Shown: positions 27,962 through 40,204, numbered from the stretch's first letter. The stretch is DNA of 64,000 nt from Mycolicibacterium aubagnense (GCF_010730955.1 NZ_AP022577.1:4030001-4094000); one strand, 5' to 3'. Notes: generated from the sequence alone by a model not told the origin. Program-made: numbers and translations.

Positions 27962-28968
27962 TGCGCTTTACCTTTCAGACTGCCGATGGACAGTATGCCG
28001 GGGGACTTGGGTTCGGGTTCGGCCGGTGGCGCCGCGGGCAGGGGCGGCGGGTCGTCGAGGAAATCCACTGTGGGAGTGAAGAACAACACGCCGGTGACCG
28101 CGGTGGAGAAATCCAGGATGCGATCGGTGTTGCCCGGCGGATCGCCGATGAACATGTTTCGCAGCATGCGCTCGGTGACTCCCGGGTCAGCCGAATAGGC
28201 GATGTAGTACGTGCCGAATTCGCCTGAGCCGACGCGGCCGAACGGCATGTTGGCCCGGACGATCTGCAGCTGGTTGCCGTCGGCGTCTTCGATCACGTTG
28301 AGTGCGACGTGCGAGTTGGGCGGCTTGACGTTGTCGGCCATCTCGATGTCCTCGAGCTTGCTGCGGCCGATCACCCGTTCCTGCTCGGTGACGCTGAGCG
28401 ACTCCCACGACGCCATGTCGTGCAGGTACTTCTGCACGTGAACGTAACTGCCACCGGCGAATTCGGGGTCCTCGTCACCGACCTGGGCCGCGACCACGGC
28501 ATCCGGACCGTCCGGGTTCTCGGTGCCGTCGACGAAACCCAACAGGTCGCGATTCTCGAAGAACTTGAAGCCGTGTACCTCGTCGATCACCGTCACCGCG
28601 CCGTCGAGCGATTTCAGAATCTGGCTCGCCAGTTCGAAACAGACGTCCATGGCGTTGGCCCGGATGTGGAACAGCAGATCGCCCGGCGTCGACGGGGCGT
28701 GGTGACGGGTGCCGTGCAATTCGGGAAACCGGTGGAGGCCGGCCGGGCGCGGACCGCTGAACAAGCGATCCCACGCCTCCGAGCCGATCCCGGCCACCAG
28801 GCTCAGACGGCTTGCGGGCGTGCGGAATCCAACTGCCCGAACGAGTCCGGACAGCCCGGCGAGCGCTTCGTGCACTTCTGGCTCGGCGCCCTCATCGATG
28901 GTGGCGATGAGGAAGATCGCGGCGGACGTCAACGGGGTGAGTACGGGCTGAGGCCGTGCGGGACACAC
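27958..28968 (-). CDS. DyP-type heme peroxidase, encapsulin cargo
   Basis: 336 residues from GTG 28968; with this start the N-terminus ([17 protein letters not shown]) lines up with M. tuberculosis Rv0799c (335). The distal Asp is in G-F-V-D-G-T-E-N-P near residue 150. The proximal heme His is probably in P-N-S-H-V-A-L-N near 225. The extreme C-terminus ends [12 protein letters not shown] after a Pro-rich linker; S-I-G-S-L-K-G is the encapsulin targeting peptide. It oxidises substrates with H2O2 inside the shell. Natural substrate unresolved; folate and oxidative-stress roles have been proposed for the family. Confidence 0.96.
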   Translation of the reverse strand: MCPARPQPVLTPLTSAAIFLIATIDEGAEPEVHEALAGLSGLVRAVGFRTPASRLSLVAGIGSEAWDRLFSGPRPAGLHRFPELHGTRHHAPSTPGDLLFHIRANAMDVCFELASQILKSLDGAVTVIDEVHGFKFFENRDLLGFVDGTENPDGPDAVVAAQVGDEDPEFAGGSYVHVQKYLHDMASWESLSVTEQERVIGRSKLEDIEMADNVKPPNSHVALNVIEDADGNQLQIVRANMPFGRVGSGEFGTYYIAYSADPGVTERMLRNMFIGDPPGNTDRILDFSTAVTGVLFFTPTVDFLDDPPPLPAAPPAEPEPKSPGILSIGSLKGKAQ

Positions 28969-29019
28969 GAATCCGACCCTAGCGGCAACGGCTCCGGATT
29001 TCCGGGTGATGATGGCCTC

Positions 29020-30303
29020 ATGACCGGAGCTACTGCCGCGGGCCTCTGCGGATTCATCGACGCGTCGCCCTCGCCGTTCCACGTGTGCGCGACGGTGGCC
29101 GCGCGTCTGACGGCCGCCGGCTTCACGGAACTGGCCGAGACGGACGCGTGGCCTTCCGCGGCGGGCGGCGGGTCGAGCACGGGCGCGGGCAAGTACTTCA
29201 CGGTGCGGGCCGGCTCCTTGGTGGCGTGGAAAGCGACCGACGCGCCGTTGCCCTTCCGCATCGTCGGCGGCCACACCGACAGCCCGAACCTGCGGGTCAA
29301 GCAGCACCCGGACCGGTTCGTCAGCGGCTGGCAGGTGGTGGCGCTGGAGCCGTACGGCGGCGCCTGGCTGAACTCCTGGCTGGACCGCGACCTCGGCATC
29401 AGCGGCCGGCTGTCGGTGCGGCGCGGCAATGCCGTGGCGGACGTCCTGGTCCGGATCGACGACCCGATCCTGCGGGTGCCGCAGCTGGCCATCCACTTGT
29501 CCGACGACCGCAAGGGCGTCAGCCTCGACCCGCAGCGGCACGTCAACGCGGTGTGGGGGGTCGGGACCGGAACCCGCGACTTCGTGAGCTACGTTGCCGA
29601 GCACGCGGGCGTGGACGGCGCCGACGTCCTGGGCGCCGACCTGATGACCCATGACCTGACGCCGTCCCGGCTGATCGGCGCCGACAGCGAGCTCATCAGC
29701 GCCCCCCGGCTCGACAACCAGGGCACCTGCTACGCCGGGCTGGAGGCATTCCTGGCCGCCGACCCCGCGCGGCACATACCGGTGCTCGCGCTGTTCGACC
29801 ACGAAGAAGTCGGGTCGACGTCCGATCATGGTGCGCAGTCCGACCTGCTGCCGACGGTGCTGGAACGCATTGTCCTGGTCGCCGGTGGCACGCGGGAAGA
29901 CCTGCTGCGCCGGCTGGCCGGGTCGCTGGTGGCCTCCGGCGACATGGCGCACGCCACCCACCCGAACTACCCGGAGCGGCACGAGCCGGGCCACCTCATC
30001 GAAGTGAACGGCGGCCCGGTCCTCAAGGTGCAGCCGAACCTGCGGTACGCCACCGACGGCCGGACCGCCGCGGCATTCGCACTGGCCTGTGCCCAGGCCG
30101 GGGTGCCGCTGCAGCGCTACGAACACCGCGCCGACCTGCCGTGCGGCTCCACGATCGGCCCGATGACGGCCGCGCGCACCGGGATCCCGACCGTCGACGT
30201 CGGTGCCGCGCAACTGGCGATGCACTCGGCGCGGGAGGTGATGGGCGCGCTCGACGTGCCGGCCTATGCCGCGGCGCTGCACGCCTTCTTGTCACCGGCC
30301 TGA
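29020..30303 (+). CDS. apeB: M18-family aminopeptidase
   Basis: 427 residues from the ATG at 29020. Zinc ligands fit H-T-D-S in [12 protein letters not shown] (near 85), Asp in R-L-D-N-Q-G, Glu-Glu in F-D-H-E-E-V-G-S, and a late His in [14 protein letters not shown]. This is the aspartyl/M18 aminopeptidase pattern, matching PepC of M. tuberculosis (Rv0800). It removes N-terminal residues from peptides in the cytoplasm. Divergent from the DyP/encapsulin operon across 51 bp. Confidence 0.95.
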   Translation: MTGATAAGLCGFIDASPSPFHVCATVAARLTAAGFTELAETDAWPSAAGGGSSTGAGKYFTVRAGSLVAWKATDAPLPFRIVGGHTDSPNLRVKQHPDRFVSGWQVVALEPYGGAWLNSWLDRDLGISGRLSVRRGNAVADVLVRIDDPILRVPQLAIHLSDDRKGVSLDPQRHVNAVWGVGTGTRDFVSYVAEHAGVDGADVLGADLMTHDLTPSRLIGADSELISAPRLDNQGTCYAGLEAFLAADPARHIPVLALFDHEEVGSTSDHGAQSDLLPTVLERIVLVAGGTREDLLRRLAGSLVASGDMAHATHPNYPERHEPGHLIEVNGGPVLKVQPNLRYATDGRTAAAFALACAQAGVPLQRYEHRADLPCGSTIGPMTAARTGIPTVDVGAAQLAMHSAREVMGALDVPAYAAALHAFLSPA

Positions 30304-30317
30304 CCTACAGTCGGGCC

Positions 30318-30671
30318 ATGGCACTCAAAGTGGAGATGGTCACCTTCGACTGCGCCGACGCGCAGGCGCTCGCCCACTGGTGGGCTGCGCAGTTCGGCGG
30401 CACGGTGCAGACCCTGATGCCGGGGGAGTTCTTCGTCGTCAGCCTGGCCGACGGTCCGAACCTGGGCTTCCAGCAGGTCGACGATCCGACGCCCGGCAAG
30501 AACCGGCTGCACCTGGACTTCCATCTGGAAGGCGACATCGAGCCCGAGCTCGAGCGGCTCAAGGCCGCCGGCGCGACCGAGACCGAGCGGCACGCCTTCG
30601 GCGAGGTGGCCCGCTGGGTGGTGCTGGCCGACCCTGAGGGCAATGCGTTCTGTATCGCCGGCGCGGCCTGA
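30318..30671 (+). CDS. VOC-superfamily (glyoxalase-like) protein
   Basis: 117 residues from the ATG at 30318. One beta-alpha-beta-beta-beta pair carries FDCADAQALAHWWAAQFGG near the N-terminus and HLDFHLEGDIEPELERL in the middle; VLADPEGNAFCI closes the fold. This is the actinobacterial glyoxalase-like VOC family (Rv0801-like). Metal ligand positions are incomplete, so a binding or enzymatic role is open. It follows apeB by 14 nt. Confidence 0.88.
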   Translation: MALKVEMVTFDCADAQALAHWWAAQFGGTVQTLMPGEFFVVSLADGPNLGFQQVDDPTPGKNRLHLDFHLEGDIEPELERLKAAGATETERHAFGEVARWVVLADPEGNAFCIAGAA

Positions 30672-30680
30672 CGACCCGGA

Positions 30681-30995
30681 CTACTGACCGGCCTGCACCT
30701 GCTGCTCGACCATCTGACCCTGCTGCTCGGCTTGTTGGGCTTCCTGCTGGGCCAGCTCGTTCTGCTGTTCGGCCTGCTGCTGGGAGGCGATCATCGCCTG
30801 CTCGTCGTTCAGCTGTTGTTGGGTCTGGTCTTCGCTGTCATCGACCAGTTGGACGCTGGTCGACACAAACGGTTCAGACGCGGCATGCCACGCCTTGGAC
30901 GCGACCACAATCGCGCCGGCACAGATACACACCAGGGTTGCGATCACCGCGATCATCGCGAGCGCGCCCCGGTTGACGCCCAGTTGGAGTCTCAT
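30681..30995 (-). CDS. Small membrane protein with glutamine-rich coiled-coil tail
   Basis: 104 residues. One TM helix near 12-32 (LAMIAVIATLVCICAGAIVV) is followed by about 70 residues in which Gln is dominant (EQQNELAQQEAQQAEQQ). The positive N-terminus predicts the tail outside the membrane. The tail is heptad-like and low complexity. I do not recognise a family. It converges with the VOC gene and is divergent from the next DoxX-like gene. Confidence 0.75.
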   Translation of the reverse strand: MRLQLGVNRGALAMIAVIATLVCICAGAIVVASKAWHAASEPFVSTSVQLVDDSEDQTQQQLNDEQAMIASQQQAEQQNELAQQEAQQAEQQGQMVEQQVQAGQ

Positions 30996-31131
30996 CTGGC
31001 TACGCTAAATCCGCTGGATAAGGCCCACGTTGGCGCTACTTAGCCGCCGGCTGTGAACTCAGTCGCGATGATTCTCTGTGGTCACGTCGGTCTACAAGGT
31101 GTTGAAACCTCGATCGAGAACGGAGTCCACA

Positions 31132-31554
31132 ATGGTTGACGCAAAGGGTGCTTCGAACGCGCGGGCCGCAATCGCCGGCCGTGCCAAACCGGAAAAGATC
31201 GGCCTGGCGCTGAGCGCGGTGCTCGTGTTGTTCCTGCTGGCCGATGCCATCCCGAAGATTTTCGGCGCGCAGTTCGCCCGCACGGCGACCGAGGCGATCG
31301 GCTTTCCGCGGTACCAGACCTACGTCATCGGATGGGTGCTGCTCGCCTGCATCATCGCCTGGGTTGTGCCCCGCACAGCAGTGCTGGGCGCGGTCGGGCT
31401 GACGGCCTATCTCGGCGGCGCAGTGACCATCGATATGCACCAGGAGGCGTGGTTCCCGGTGGTCTTCGCCGTGGCCTTCGGCCTGTTGATCTGGGCGGCT
31501 CTCATTCTGCGGCGTCCCGCGCTGCTCAAGGTACTGATCGGCGGGAGCGAGTAG
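31132..31554 (+). CDS. DoxX-like four-helix membrane protein
   Basis: 140 residues from the ATG at 31132. GGAG lies 8 nt upstream, so the longer GTG reading from 31078 is not needed. It has four TM helices, a D-A-I-P-K-I-F motif after helix 1 and D-M-H near the last helix pair, the layout of the DoxX/DUF4267-like families. Function unknown. It precedes purL by 52 nt on the same strand. Confidence 0.82.
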   Translation: MVDAKGASNARAAIAGRAKPEKIGLALSAVLVLFLLADAIPKIFGAQFARTATEAIGFPRYQTYVIGWVLLACIIAWVVPRTAVLGAVGLTAYLGGAVTIDMHQEAWFPVVFAVAFGLLIWAALILRRPALLKVLIGGSE

Positions 31555-31606
31555 TCCGCATTCGGCGGGGCGGGCCGGCAAGATCAGCAACGATAGACTC
31601 TGTGTC

Positions 31607-33890
<2,284 letters not shown>

Positions 33891-33895
<5 letters not shown>

Positions 33896-33945
33896 CTTGT
33901 GCACGAAAATCCGCGCCCACCGCGGAAAATCGTGCACAAATCACT
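33891..33945. repeat. Stop-codon hairpin element, copy C
   Basis: The arms 33891-33915 and 33921-33945 form a 25-bp stem with four mismatches (three are a central A/T block) and the 5-nt loop CCCAC. It contains the purL stop and ends 3 nt before the next ATG. Unlike copies A and B it lies between co-directional genes, so it would affect read-through from purL into the following gene. Confidence 0.75.
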
Positions 33946-33948
33946 GAG

Positions 33949-34329
33949 ATGGTGACGCGTAAGGCGCCCGACCCGGCGGCGACGCGGGCGGCGGTGTTGC
34001 TGGTCGCCGACTGGCTGCGTGACGACGAGACCGAACCGCCGCCGCGCGCCGCGATCGCGGACGCCGTCCGGCTGACGGCGCGCACCCTCGCGGCCGTCGC
34101 CCCCGGCGCGAGCGTCGAGGTGCGGGTGCCGCCTTTCGTTGCGGTGCAATGCATTTCGGGCCTCAGTCACACCCGCGGCAACCCGCCCAACGTTGTCGAG
34201 ACCGACCCCCGCACCTGGCTGCGGCTGGCCACCGGGCTGCTGTCGCTCGACGACGCCGCAGGAGCGGTCCAGCTGTCGGGGTCGCGGGCCCGGGAGATCG
34301 GCGCGTGGCTGCCACTGGTCGACCTGTAG
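33949..34329 (+). CDS. Sterol-carrier-like small protein (Rv0807-like)
   Basis: 126 residues from the ATG at 33949. The N-terminal helices include AVLLVADWLRDDETEPPPRAA, and the C-terminal part reads VRVPPFVAVQCISG and TDPRTWLRLATGLLSL. The last phrase resembles the SCP2-type sterol-carrier family annotation used for this mycobacterial protein. Length and position between purL and purF agree with Rv0807 (129). Ligand and role are unknown. Confidence 0.75.
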   Translation: MVTRKAPDPAATRAAVLLVADWLRDDETEPPPRAAIADAVRLTARTLAAVAPGASVEVRVPPFVAVQCISGLSHTRGNPPNVVETDPRTWLRLATGLLSLDDAAGAVQLSGSRAREIGAWLPLVDL

Positions 34330-34332
34330 CGC

Positions 34333-35676
34333 TCACTTGAAGAACGGAAACTCCTGCACCCAGTGAAAGCCCCTGTTACGCAGGGTGAATTGGTTGAGGT
34401 CGACCTGGTCGAGTGCGATCTGCACGGGGCGGCCCTGCAGGGTGCCGGTCAGCTGCAGCTGCTGAGCTGACGGGTGCGACACCCTCAGATCGGCCAGCGT
34501 CGCGCCGCCGGGTTCGGTCGCCTTGATGGTGTCGGAGCTGATGGTCGCGGGTGTGTCGACCAGTTCGCCGTTCATCCGCTGGTACGTCAGCGCGCCCGGC
34601 GTCTCGAAAACCACGCGTTGCCAACGGGTCGGGTCGGTGGTCAGCGGCGGCAGCGGCTTGCCGTCCACGCTGAACTCCCGGACCGCCCAGATCCCGTACA
34701 GCTCGGGCTTGGCACTGCCGCCACCGTAGGCGTGCCACGCCTGCCAGCTGCCCCAGACGCAGCCGATGACGATCCACAGTCCCAGCGCGGCCTGCACGGT
34801 GGCGGCTCGCCGATTGGCTCGCGCCGTGCTGAACAGTGCGGGTTGGCTGACCGGCTCCGACGGGCGCTGCAGGACGAACAGGTCCGTCAGCCGGCGCAGC
34901 TGCGGGGCGAGCAGCACCAGGCTCATCAACAGCAGGTGCCCGGACAGGATCTTGACCGGCACATCGAAGGTCATGTTCAGCAGGAACACCTGAGCCATGC
35001 TGGCCAGGCCGAGCAGCGTCCCCAGGGTCGCGGTGCGCGGCAGGAACATCAACAAGCCGGCCAGCACTTCGACGGCGCCGAGAGTCATCTCGTAGGGCTG
35101 GGAGCTGCCCACCTGTAGCCACAGCACCGAGGCCGGGCTGAAGTCGCCGTAAGACCGCAGCAGGGCGGTCGGCGGCGGCGTCGGCATCTGGGTGGGCACG
35201 AGCTTGGCGAACCCGTAGAACAGCATCTGTCCCGCGACGCACAACCGCAGGAACGTCAGGAACCAGGCCGACAGCCGGGCGTAGTCGGGCCGCCGCCGGT
35301 CCATCAGCGTCCACACCGCGGTCCCCGCGACAGCGACGACCAGCACACAGAACACCAGTACCCAGATGGCGGTCTGATCCCCGCTGCCGGAATCCTGGTG
35401 CAGCACCGCCTCGACGCCGAAGACCTCGCGGCCGATCCATGTGATTGCCGGGCCCAGCACGGTCATCTGCCACATCACCGCCAGCTTGGGCAGCAACTGG
35501 CCGATGATCCCCAAGAACGCAAAGGTGATCTGAGCGAACGACAAACAGAACAGGCCGAAGTACAGAAAGCAGAATCGGAATGCGATCTTCGTCACGGTGA
35601 GCCAGGGCCGCGGCGGAGTGTCGGCGACCGAATCCACGACGTCGGTGCCGGCCTGCTCTGAAAGTTGACTCCCCAT
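34333..35676 (-). CDS. DoxX-like polytopic membrane protein with C-terminal extracytoplasmic domain
   Basis: 447 residues. Roughly eight hydrophobic helices lie between residues 30 and 315. G-F-A-K-L-V-P-T-Q-M-P near 165 is a DoxX-like motif, and VEVLAGLLMFLPR follows. The last 130 residues (from AWHAYGGGSAKPELYGIW) are soluble, beta-rich and probably extracytoplasmic. The N-terminal 25 residues are disordered and acidic. Function unknown. It converges on the sterol-carrier-like gene with a 3-nt gap. Confidence 0.85.
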   Translation of the reverse strand: MGSQLSEQAGTDVVDSVADTPPRPWLTVTKIAFRFCFLYFGLFCLSFAQITFAFLGIIGQLLPKLAVMWQMTVLGPAITWIGREVFGVEAVLHQDSGSGDQTAIWVLVFCVLVVAVAGTAVWTLMDRRRPDYARLSAWFLTFLRLCVAGQMLFYGFAKLVPTQMPTPPPTALLRSYGDFSPASVLWLQVGSSQPYEMTLGAVEVLAGLLMFLPRTATLGTLLGLASMAQVFLLNMTFDVPVKILSGHLLLMSLVLLAPQLRRLTDLFVLQRPSEPVSQPALFSTARANRRAATVQAALGLWIVIGCVWGSWQAWHAYGGGSAKPELYGIWAVREFSVDGKPLPPLTTDPTRWQRVVFETPGALTYQRMNGELVDTPATISSDTIKATEPGGATLADLRVSHPSAQQLQLTGTLQGRPVQIALDQVDLNQFTLRNRGFHWVQEFPFFK

Positions 35677-35893
35677 GAAGACCAGTTAAACAGCTGGATT
35701 GCCGTGGGCTGGTGGCCCTCCCGAGCGAGCTGGGCCTCCGCGCCGCCCCGCCGGGGTGGGGCTGAAGAAGTGCGCACCGAGCACACCGGAGCGCGCAACG
35801 CGCTACCGGACACGCCATTCGATTCCGTTTCGCACCCACCTGGACCGTAGACTCGTCCGTGTCACCAACCGCCTCCCCGGGAGCAGCCCTATC

Positions 35894-37423
35894 GTGACCG
35901 AACAGACCGAGAACGAGCCACGCGAGGAATGCGGCGTATTCGGGGTCTGGGCCCCTGGCGAGGATGTCGCAAAACTCACTTATTACGGCCTCTATGCGCT
36001 GCAGCACAGAGGGCAGGAAGCGGCAGGCATCGCCGTCGCTGACGGCTCCCAGATTCTGGTTTTCAAGGATCTCGGTCTGGTCAGCCAGGTATTCGACGAG
36101 CAGACCCTGGCCGCCATGCACGGCCACGTCGCCGTCGGCCACTGCCGCTACTCCACCACCGGCTCCACCACGTGGGAGAACGCGCAGCCGGTGTTCCGCA
36201 ACACCGCCGCCGGCACCGGCGTCGCGCTGGGCCACAACGGCAACCTGGTCAACACCGCCGAGTTGGCGGCCCGGGCCCGCGAAGCCGGCCTGATCAACGC
36301 GCGTGGCCACGTCGCCGCCACCACCGACTCGGACATCCTGGGCGCGCTGCTCGCGCACGGCGCCGCCGACTCGTCCTTGGAGCAATCCGCTCTGGAACTG
36401 CTACCGCAGGTCCGTGGGGCGTTCTGCCTGACCTTCATGGACGAGAACACCCTGTACGCCGCGCGCGACCCGCACGGCGTGCGTCCGCTGTCCCTCGGCC
36501 GGCTGGACCGCGGCTGGGTCGTCGCCTCGGAGACCGCCGCCCTCGACATCGTCGGCGCCTCGTTCGTCCGCGACATCGAGCCCGGTGAGCTGCTGGCCAT
36601 CGACGCCGACGGCGTGCGCTCCACCCGGTTCGCCAACCCCGAGCCGAAGAGCTGTGTCTTCGAGTACGTCTACCTGGCCCGCCCGGACAGCACCATCGCC
36701 GGCCGCTCCGTGCACGCTGCCCGCGTCGAGATCGGCCGCCGCCTGGCGCAGGAGAAGCCCGTCGACGCCGACCTGGTCATCGGGGTGCCCGAATCGGGTG
36801 TGCCCGCCGCCGTCGGCTACGCGCAGGGCTCCGGCATCCCGTTCGGGCAGGGCCTGATGAAGAACGCCTACGTCGGGCGCACCTTCATCCAGCCGTCGCA
36901 GACCATCCGTCAGCTCGGTATCCGGCTCAAGCTCAACCCGCTGAAGGAAGTCATCCGCGGCAAGCGGCTGATCGTCGTCGACGACTCGATCGTCCGCGGC
37001 AACACCCAGCGTGCCCTGGTCCGCATGCTGCGTGAGGCCGGCGCCGTAGAGGTGCACGTGCGCATCGCCTCGCCGCCGGTGAAGTGGCCGTGCTTCTACG
37101 GCATCGACTTCGCCACCCCGGCCGAGTTGATCGCCAATGCCAAGAGCACCGAGGCGAGCGAAGACGAGATGCTCGAGGCGGTCCGGCACGCCATCGGCGC
37201 AGACTCCCTGGGCTACATCAGCCGGCAGGGCATGATCGCCGCCACCGAGCAGCCCGCCACCCGGCTGTGCTCGGCCTGCTTCGACGGTGACTACCCGATC
37301 GAACTTCCCGGCGAGGCCGCCCTCGGCAAGAACGTCGTGGAGCACATGCTGGCGTCCGCGGCCCGCACCGGCCTGCCGCTGACCGCCGACAACGACAACG
37401 CCTCAGCCCTGCGTCGTCCCTGA
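35894..37423 (+). CDS. purF: Amidophosphoribosyltransferase
   Basis: 509 residues from GTG 35894. It commits PRPP and glutamine to PRA (step 1). The short propeptide (TEQTENEPREE) precedes the catalytic Cys in R-E-E-C-G-V-F-G, which must become N-terminal by processing. H-R-G-Q-E-A-A-G-I follows. The PRPP motif is L-I-V-V-D-D-S-I-V-R-G near 360. The C-terminal Cys residues in SRLCSACFDG-like sequence fit the Fe-S type of Gram-positive PurF (here RLCSACFDGDYP). The frame is open far upstream, but no better start is seen. Confidence 0.97.
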   Translation: MTEQTENEPREECGVFGVWAPGEDVAKLTYYGLYALQHRGQEAAGIAVADGSQILVFKDLGLVSQVFDEQTLAAMHGHVAVGHCRYSTTGSTTWENAQPVFRNTAAGTGVALGHNGNLVNTAELAARAREAGLINARGHVAATTDSDILGALLAHGAADSSLEQSALELLPQVRGAFCLTFMDENTLYAARDPHGVRPLSLGRLDRGWVVASETAALDIVGASFVRDIEPGELLAIDADGVRSTRFANPEPKSCVFEYVYLARPDSTIAGRSVHAARVEIGRRLAQEKPVDADLVIGVPESGVPAAVGYAQGSGIPFGQGLMKNAYVGRTFIQPSQTIRQLGIRLKLNPLKEVIRGKRLIVVDDSIVRGNTQRALVRMLREAGAVEVHVRIASPPVKWPCFYGIDFATPAELIANAKSTEASEDEMLEAVRHAIGADSLGYISRQGMIAATEQPATRLCSACFDGDYPIELPGEAALGKNVVEHMLASAARTGLPLTADNDNASALRRP

Positions 37424-37510
37424 CCGGACGGTCGCCGTCAGCCCTTGATGGCACCGCCATCGTGGGCGCGACGTGCATCGGCGAGGGTGCGACCGGTAGC
37501 CTTGGGGCCG

Positions 37511-38593
37511 ATGACTAGCCAGGATGAGCGAGCTGAATCGGTTGGCGCCTCGTACGCTTCGGCGGGGGTTGACATCGAGGCAGGCGATCGCGCCGTCGAA
37601 TTGTTCAAACCCCACGCGAAGCGGGCCACCCGCCCCGAGGTCCGGGGCGGCCTCGGAGGTTTTGCCGGGCTGTTCGGCCTGAAAGCCGGGTACCGCGAGC
37701 CACTGCTGGCCTCGTCGACCGATGGTGTGGGCACCAAGCTCGCTGTGGCGCAGGCCATGGACAAGCACGACACCGTCGGCATCGACCTCGTCGCGATGGT
37801 CGTCGACGACCTCGTGGTCTGCGGCGCCGAGCCGCTGTTCCTGCAGGACTACATCGCCGTGGGCCGCACCGTGCCCGAGCGGGTGGCCGAGATCGTCTCC
37901 GGCATCGCCGAAGGCTGTGTGCAGGCCGGCTGCGCGCTGCTGGGCGGTGAGACCGCAGAGCACCCGGGCCTGATGGAACCCGATCACTACGACATCTCCG
38001 CCACCGGCGTCGGCGTCGTCGAAGCCGACGATCTGCTGGGCCCCGAGAACGTTCGCCCCGGCGACGTGATCATCGCCATGGCCGCCACCGGTCTGCACTC
38101 CAACGGCTACTCGCTGGCCCGCAGGGTGCTACTCGAGATCGACCGCATGAGCCTGTCCGGGCACGTCGAGGAGTTCGGCCGCACGCTCGGTGAGGAGCTG
38201 CTGGAGCCGACCCGGATCTACGCCAAGGACTGCCTGGCGCTGGCCGCGGAGACCCAGGTGCGCACCTTCTGCCACGTCACCGGCGGAGGTCTGGCCGGGA
38301 ACCTGGAACGCGTCATCCCGCACGGCCTGACCGCCGAGATGGATCGCGGTACCTGGACGCCGGCGCCGGTGTTCCAGATGATCGCTCAGCGCGGCCGTGT
38401 GGAGCGTGCCGAAATGGAGAAGACGTTCAACATGGGTGTCGGCATGGTCGCCGTCGTCGCGCCGGAGGACACCGACCGCGCACTGGCGATTCTGACCGCC
38501 CGGCACTTGGACTGCTGGACCCTGGGCACCGTGAACAAGGGTGGCAAGAGCAGCGTTCGCGCCGAGTTGGTGGGCCAGCACCCGCGCTTCTGA
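37511..38593 (+). CDS. purM: AIR synthetase
   Basis: 360 residues from the ATG at 37511. It closes FGAM to aminoimidazole ribotide with ATP (step 5). Signatures are SSTDGVGTKL near 75, GIDLVAMVVDDLVVCGAEPLFLQDY, GGETAEHPGL and CHVTGGGLAGNLERV. It is the last pur gene in the window, 87 nt after purF, probably co-transcribed. Confidence 0.98.
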   Translation: MTSQDERAESVGASYASAGVDIEAGDRAVELFKPHAKRATRPEVRGGLGGFAGLFGLKAGYREPLLASSTDGVGTKLAVAQAMDKHDTVGIDLVAMVVDDLVVCGAEPLFLQDYIAVGRTVPERVAEIVSGIAEGCVQAGCALLGGETAEHPGLMEPDHYDISATGVGVVEADDLLGPENVRPGDVIIAMAATGLHSNGYSLARRVLLEIDRMSLSGHVEEFGRTLGEELLEPTRIYAKDCLALAAETQVRTFCHVTGGGLAGNLERVIPHGLTAEMDRGTWTPAPVFQMIAQRGRVERAEMEKTFNMGVGMVAVVAPEDTDRALAILTARHLDCWTLGTVNKGGKSSVRAELVGQHPRF

Positions 38594-38665
38594 CCTTCAG
38601 GTCGCGCGCGGGGCTGGGCCAGCAGCCAATCGATACGGGTTAGGTATCAGGGCCACCTTTGGGCT

Positions 38666-38881
38666 TTAGTGACGCCAGTCGTCTTCGGGTACTACCCAGC
38701 GACCGGCGGGCCCGCTGTCCGCGTCGTCGTCGTCCAGGTCGTTATCGATGGCACTGGTGCTGTAACCAACGGAGTCGTTCGAGAGCTCTCGCTGCAACCG
38801 ACCGAAATCGGTCTGCGGTGAGCTGTACTTAAGGTCTCGAGCAACCTTGGTCTGCTTTGCCTTTGCCCGGCCGCGGCCCAT
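38666..38881 (-). CDS. DUF3073 small acidic/basic protein (Rv0810c-like)
   Basis: 71 residues. A basic N-terminus MGRGRAKAKQTKVARDLKYS is followed by an acidic tail with DNDLDDDDADS. This is the DUF3073 signature found across actinobacteria after purM. It looks like a small nucleic-acid or protein binding peptide; no function is established. It converges with purM across 72 bp. Confidence 0.92.
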   Translation of the reverse strand: MGRGRAKAKQTKVARDLKYSSPQTDFGRLQRELSNDSVGYSTSAIDNDLDDDDADSGPAGRWVVPEDDWRH

Positions 38882-39086
38882 GGGGGACCCCCTCGCGCAA
38901 TAACGGAGCGGCCCGATGTGCAGGCGGCTCCGATCTGAGTGTGTTTATTGTCCTGCCGTTAGCTTACCGTGCCCGGCGGCCTCATGCTGGCAGGCCACCC
39001 TTCCCGGGAGTCCGGAGCGCGAATCGGGCCAGCGGTTCAGGCGTGGCGCGGGAAAACCGATGACAAATGACACACCGTCGGGGTGC

Positions 39087-40151
39087 CTACCGGGCGCCGC
39101 CGCGCAGCCGATCCACCGCAGCTCGGCCCGCACCTGCTGACCTGTCGGCTTCCGGCAGCGAGTCGGCGTCGATCGCGGCGGGCACCTGGGATTCACCACC
39201 GGTGGTCAGCTCGGTGTCCGCGGGTACGCCGCGCTTGAGGAGCGCCAGCGCGATCGGGCCCAGGTCTACATGATCGGCGACGGTACCCACCCGGCCGATG
39301 GCCCGGCCGCCCGCCAGCAGCGGATCACCCGTCGCGGGACGGTCGTCCCCGCCGTCCAGATGCACCAGGGCCAGCATGCGCGGCGGCTTGCCCAGATTGT
39401 GGACGCGCGCGACGGTCTCCTGGCCGCGGTAGCAGCCCTTGTCCAGATGCACCGCGCCGACGCCCGGACCGCCGATCCAGCCCACCTCATGCGGGATGGT
39501 CCGTTCGTCGGTGTCGAGGCCGAGGCGTGGCCGCAGTGCCGCCACCCGAAGGGCTTCGTAGGCCCAGAGGCCGGCGGGCCGGACGCCGGCGTTCAGCAGC
39601 CGCCGGCGCCACGTCGGGGCGTCGGCCCGCGGCACCACCAGATCGACCTCCTGTGGGCCGACCCGTCGCACGAAACCGCCTTCGGGCAGCGGCGCGGCCG
39701 TCCACTCGACGTCGGGGATCGGGAGGTCCAGCTGGTTGACGGCAGGGCCGAGCAACGACAGCACCGTGAGGTCGGCGGGGTTCACCTCGACCTTGGACCA
39801 GAACACCATCTTGCGCAGGAAGTCGGTGAGCGGCTGCCCGCGCCACGACTCGGTGTCCAGGGTGGTGACGCCGCCGAGTTCGGTCTGTAGCCAGTGGTCC
39901 TCGACGCGGCCCTGTCCGTCCAGGCTCAGGTTCGCCGCGACGGACCCCTCGGGCAGCGAGCTGACGTGCTGACTGGAGATGGTGTGGAGCCAGCTTTGGC
40001 GGTCATCGCCCGTGAGCTCGATGGTCGCGCGGTGGCCGCGGTCCACAACGATGGCGTCGACGGCTGCGCTCCGCTGCTCCCCGAGCGGGTCGCCGTAGTG
40101 CCAGACGGCGCCGGCGTCGGGTCCGGATTCAGGGGCGGGAACGGCGCTCAT
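39087..40151 (-). CDS. ygfZ: YgfZ/GcvT-family folate-binding protein
   Basis: 354 residues. The family signature is K-G-C-Y-R-G-Q-E near residue 242, with the conserved Cys. YgfZ (IBA57-like) proteins use tetrahydrofolate to help assemble or repair certain Fe-S enzymes. The N-terminal tag DAIVVDRGHRATIELTGDDRQSWLH is also typical. The ATG at 40151 is divergent from the PabC-like gene across 53 bp. It corresponds to Rv0811c. Confidence 0.92.
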   Translation of the reverse strand: MSAVPAPESGPDAGAVWHYGDPLGEQRSAAVDAIVVDRGHRATIELTGDDRQSWLHTISSQHVSSLPEGSVAANLSLDGQGRVEDHWLQTELGGVTTLDTESWRGQPLTDFLRKMVFWSKVEVNPADLTVLSLLGPAVNQLDLPIPDVEWTAAPLPEGGFVRRVGPQEVDLVVPRADAPTWRRRLLNAGVRPAGLWAYEALRVAALRPRLGLDTDERTIPHEVGWIGGPGVGAVHLDKGCYRGQETVARVHNLGKPPRMLALVHLDGGDDRPATGDPLLAGGRAIGRVGTVADHVDLGPIALALLKRGVPADTELTTGGESQVPAAIDADSLPEADRSAGAGRAAVDRLRGGAR

Positions 40152-40204
40152 CCTTCGAGCCTAGTTCGCGCTCGGGCAGTGGTGCCCCGACTAGCCTTCT
40201 GCCC

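Noticed and set aside
28309..29019. Upstream extension of the M18 aminopeptidase frame
   Set aside because: It runs antisense through the DyP gene; the ATG at 29020 gives the family length.
35677..35893. Possible purine riboswitch upstream of purF
   Set aside because: I could not fit the conserved purine-aptamer three-way junction in this GC-rich leader; only short GC hairpins are present.
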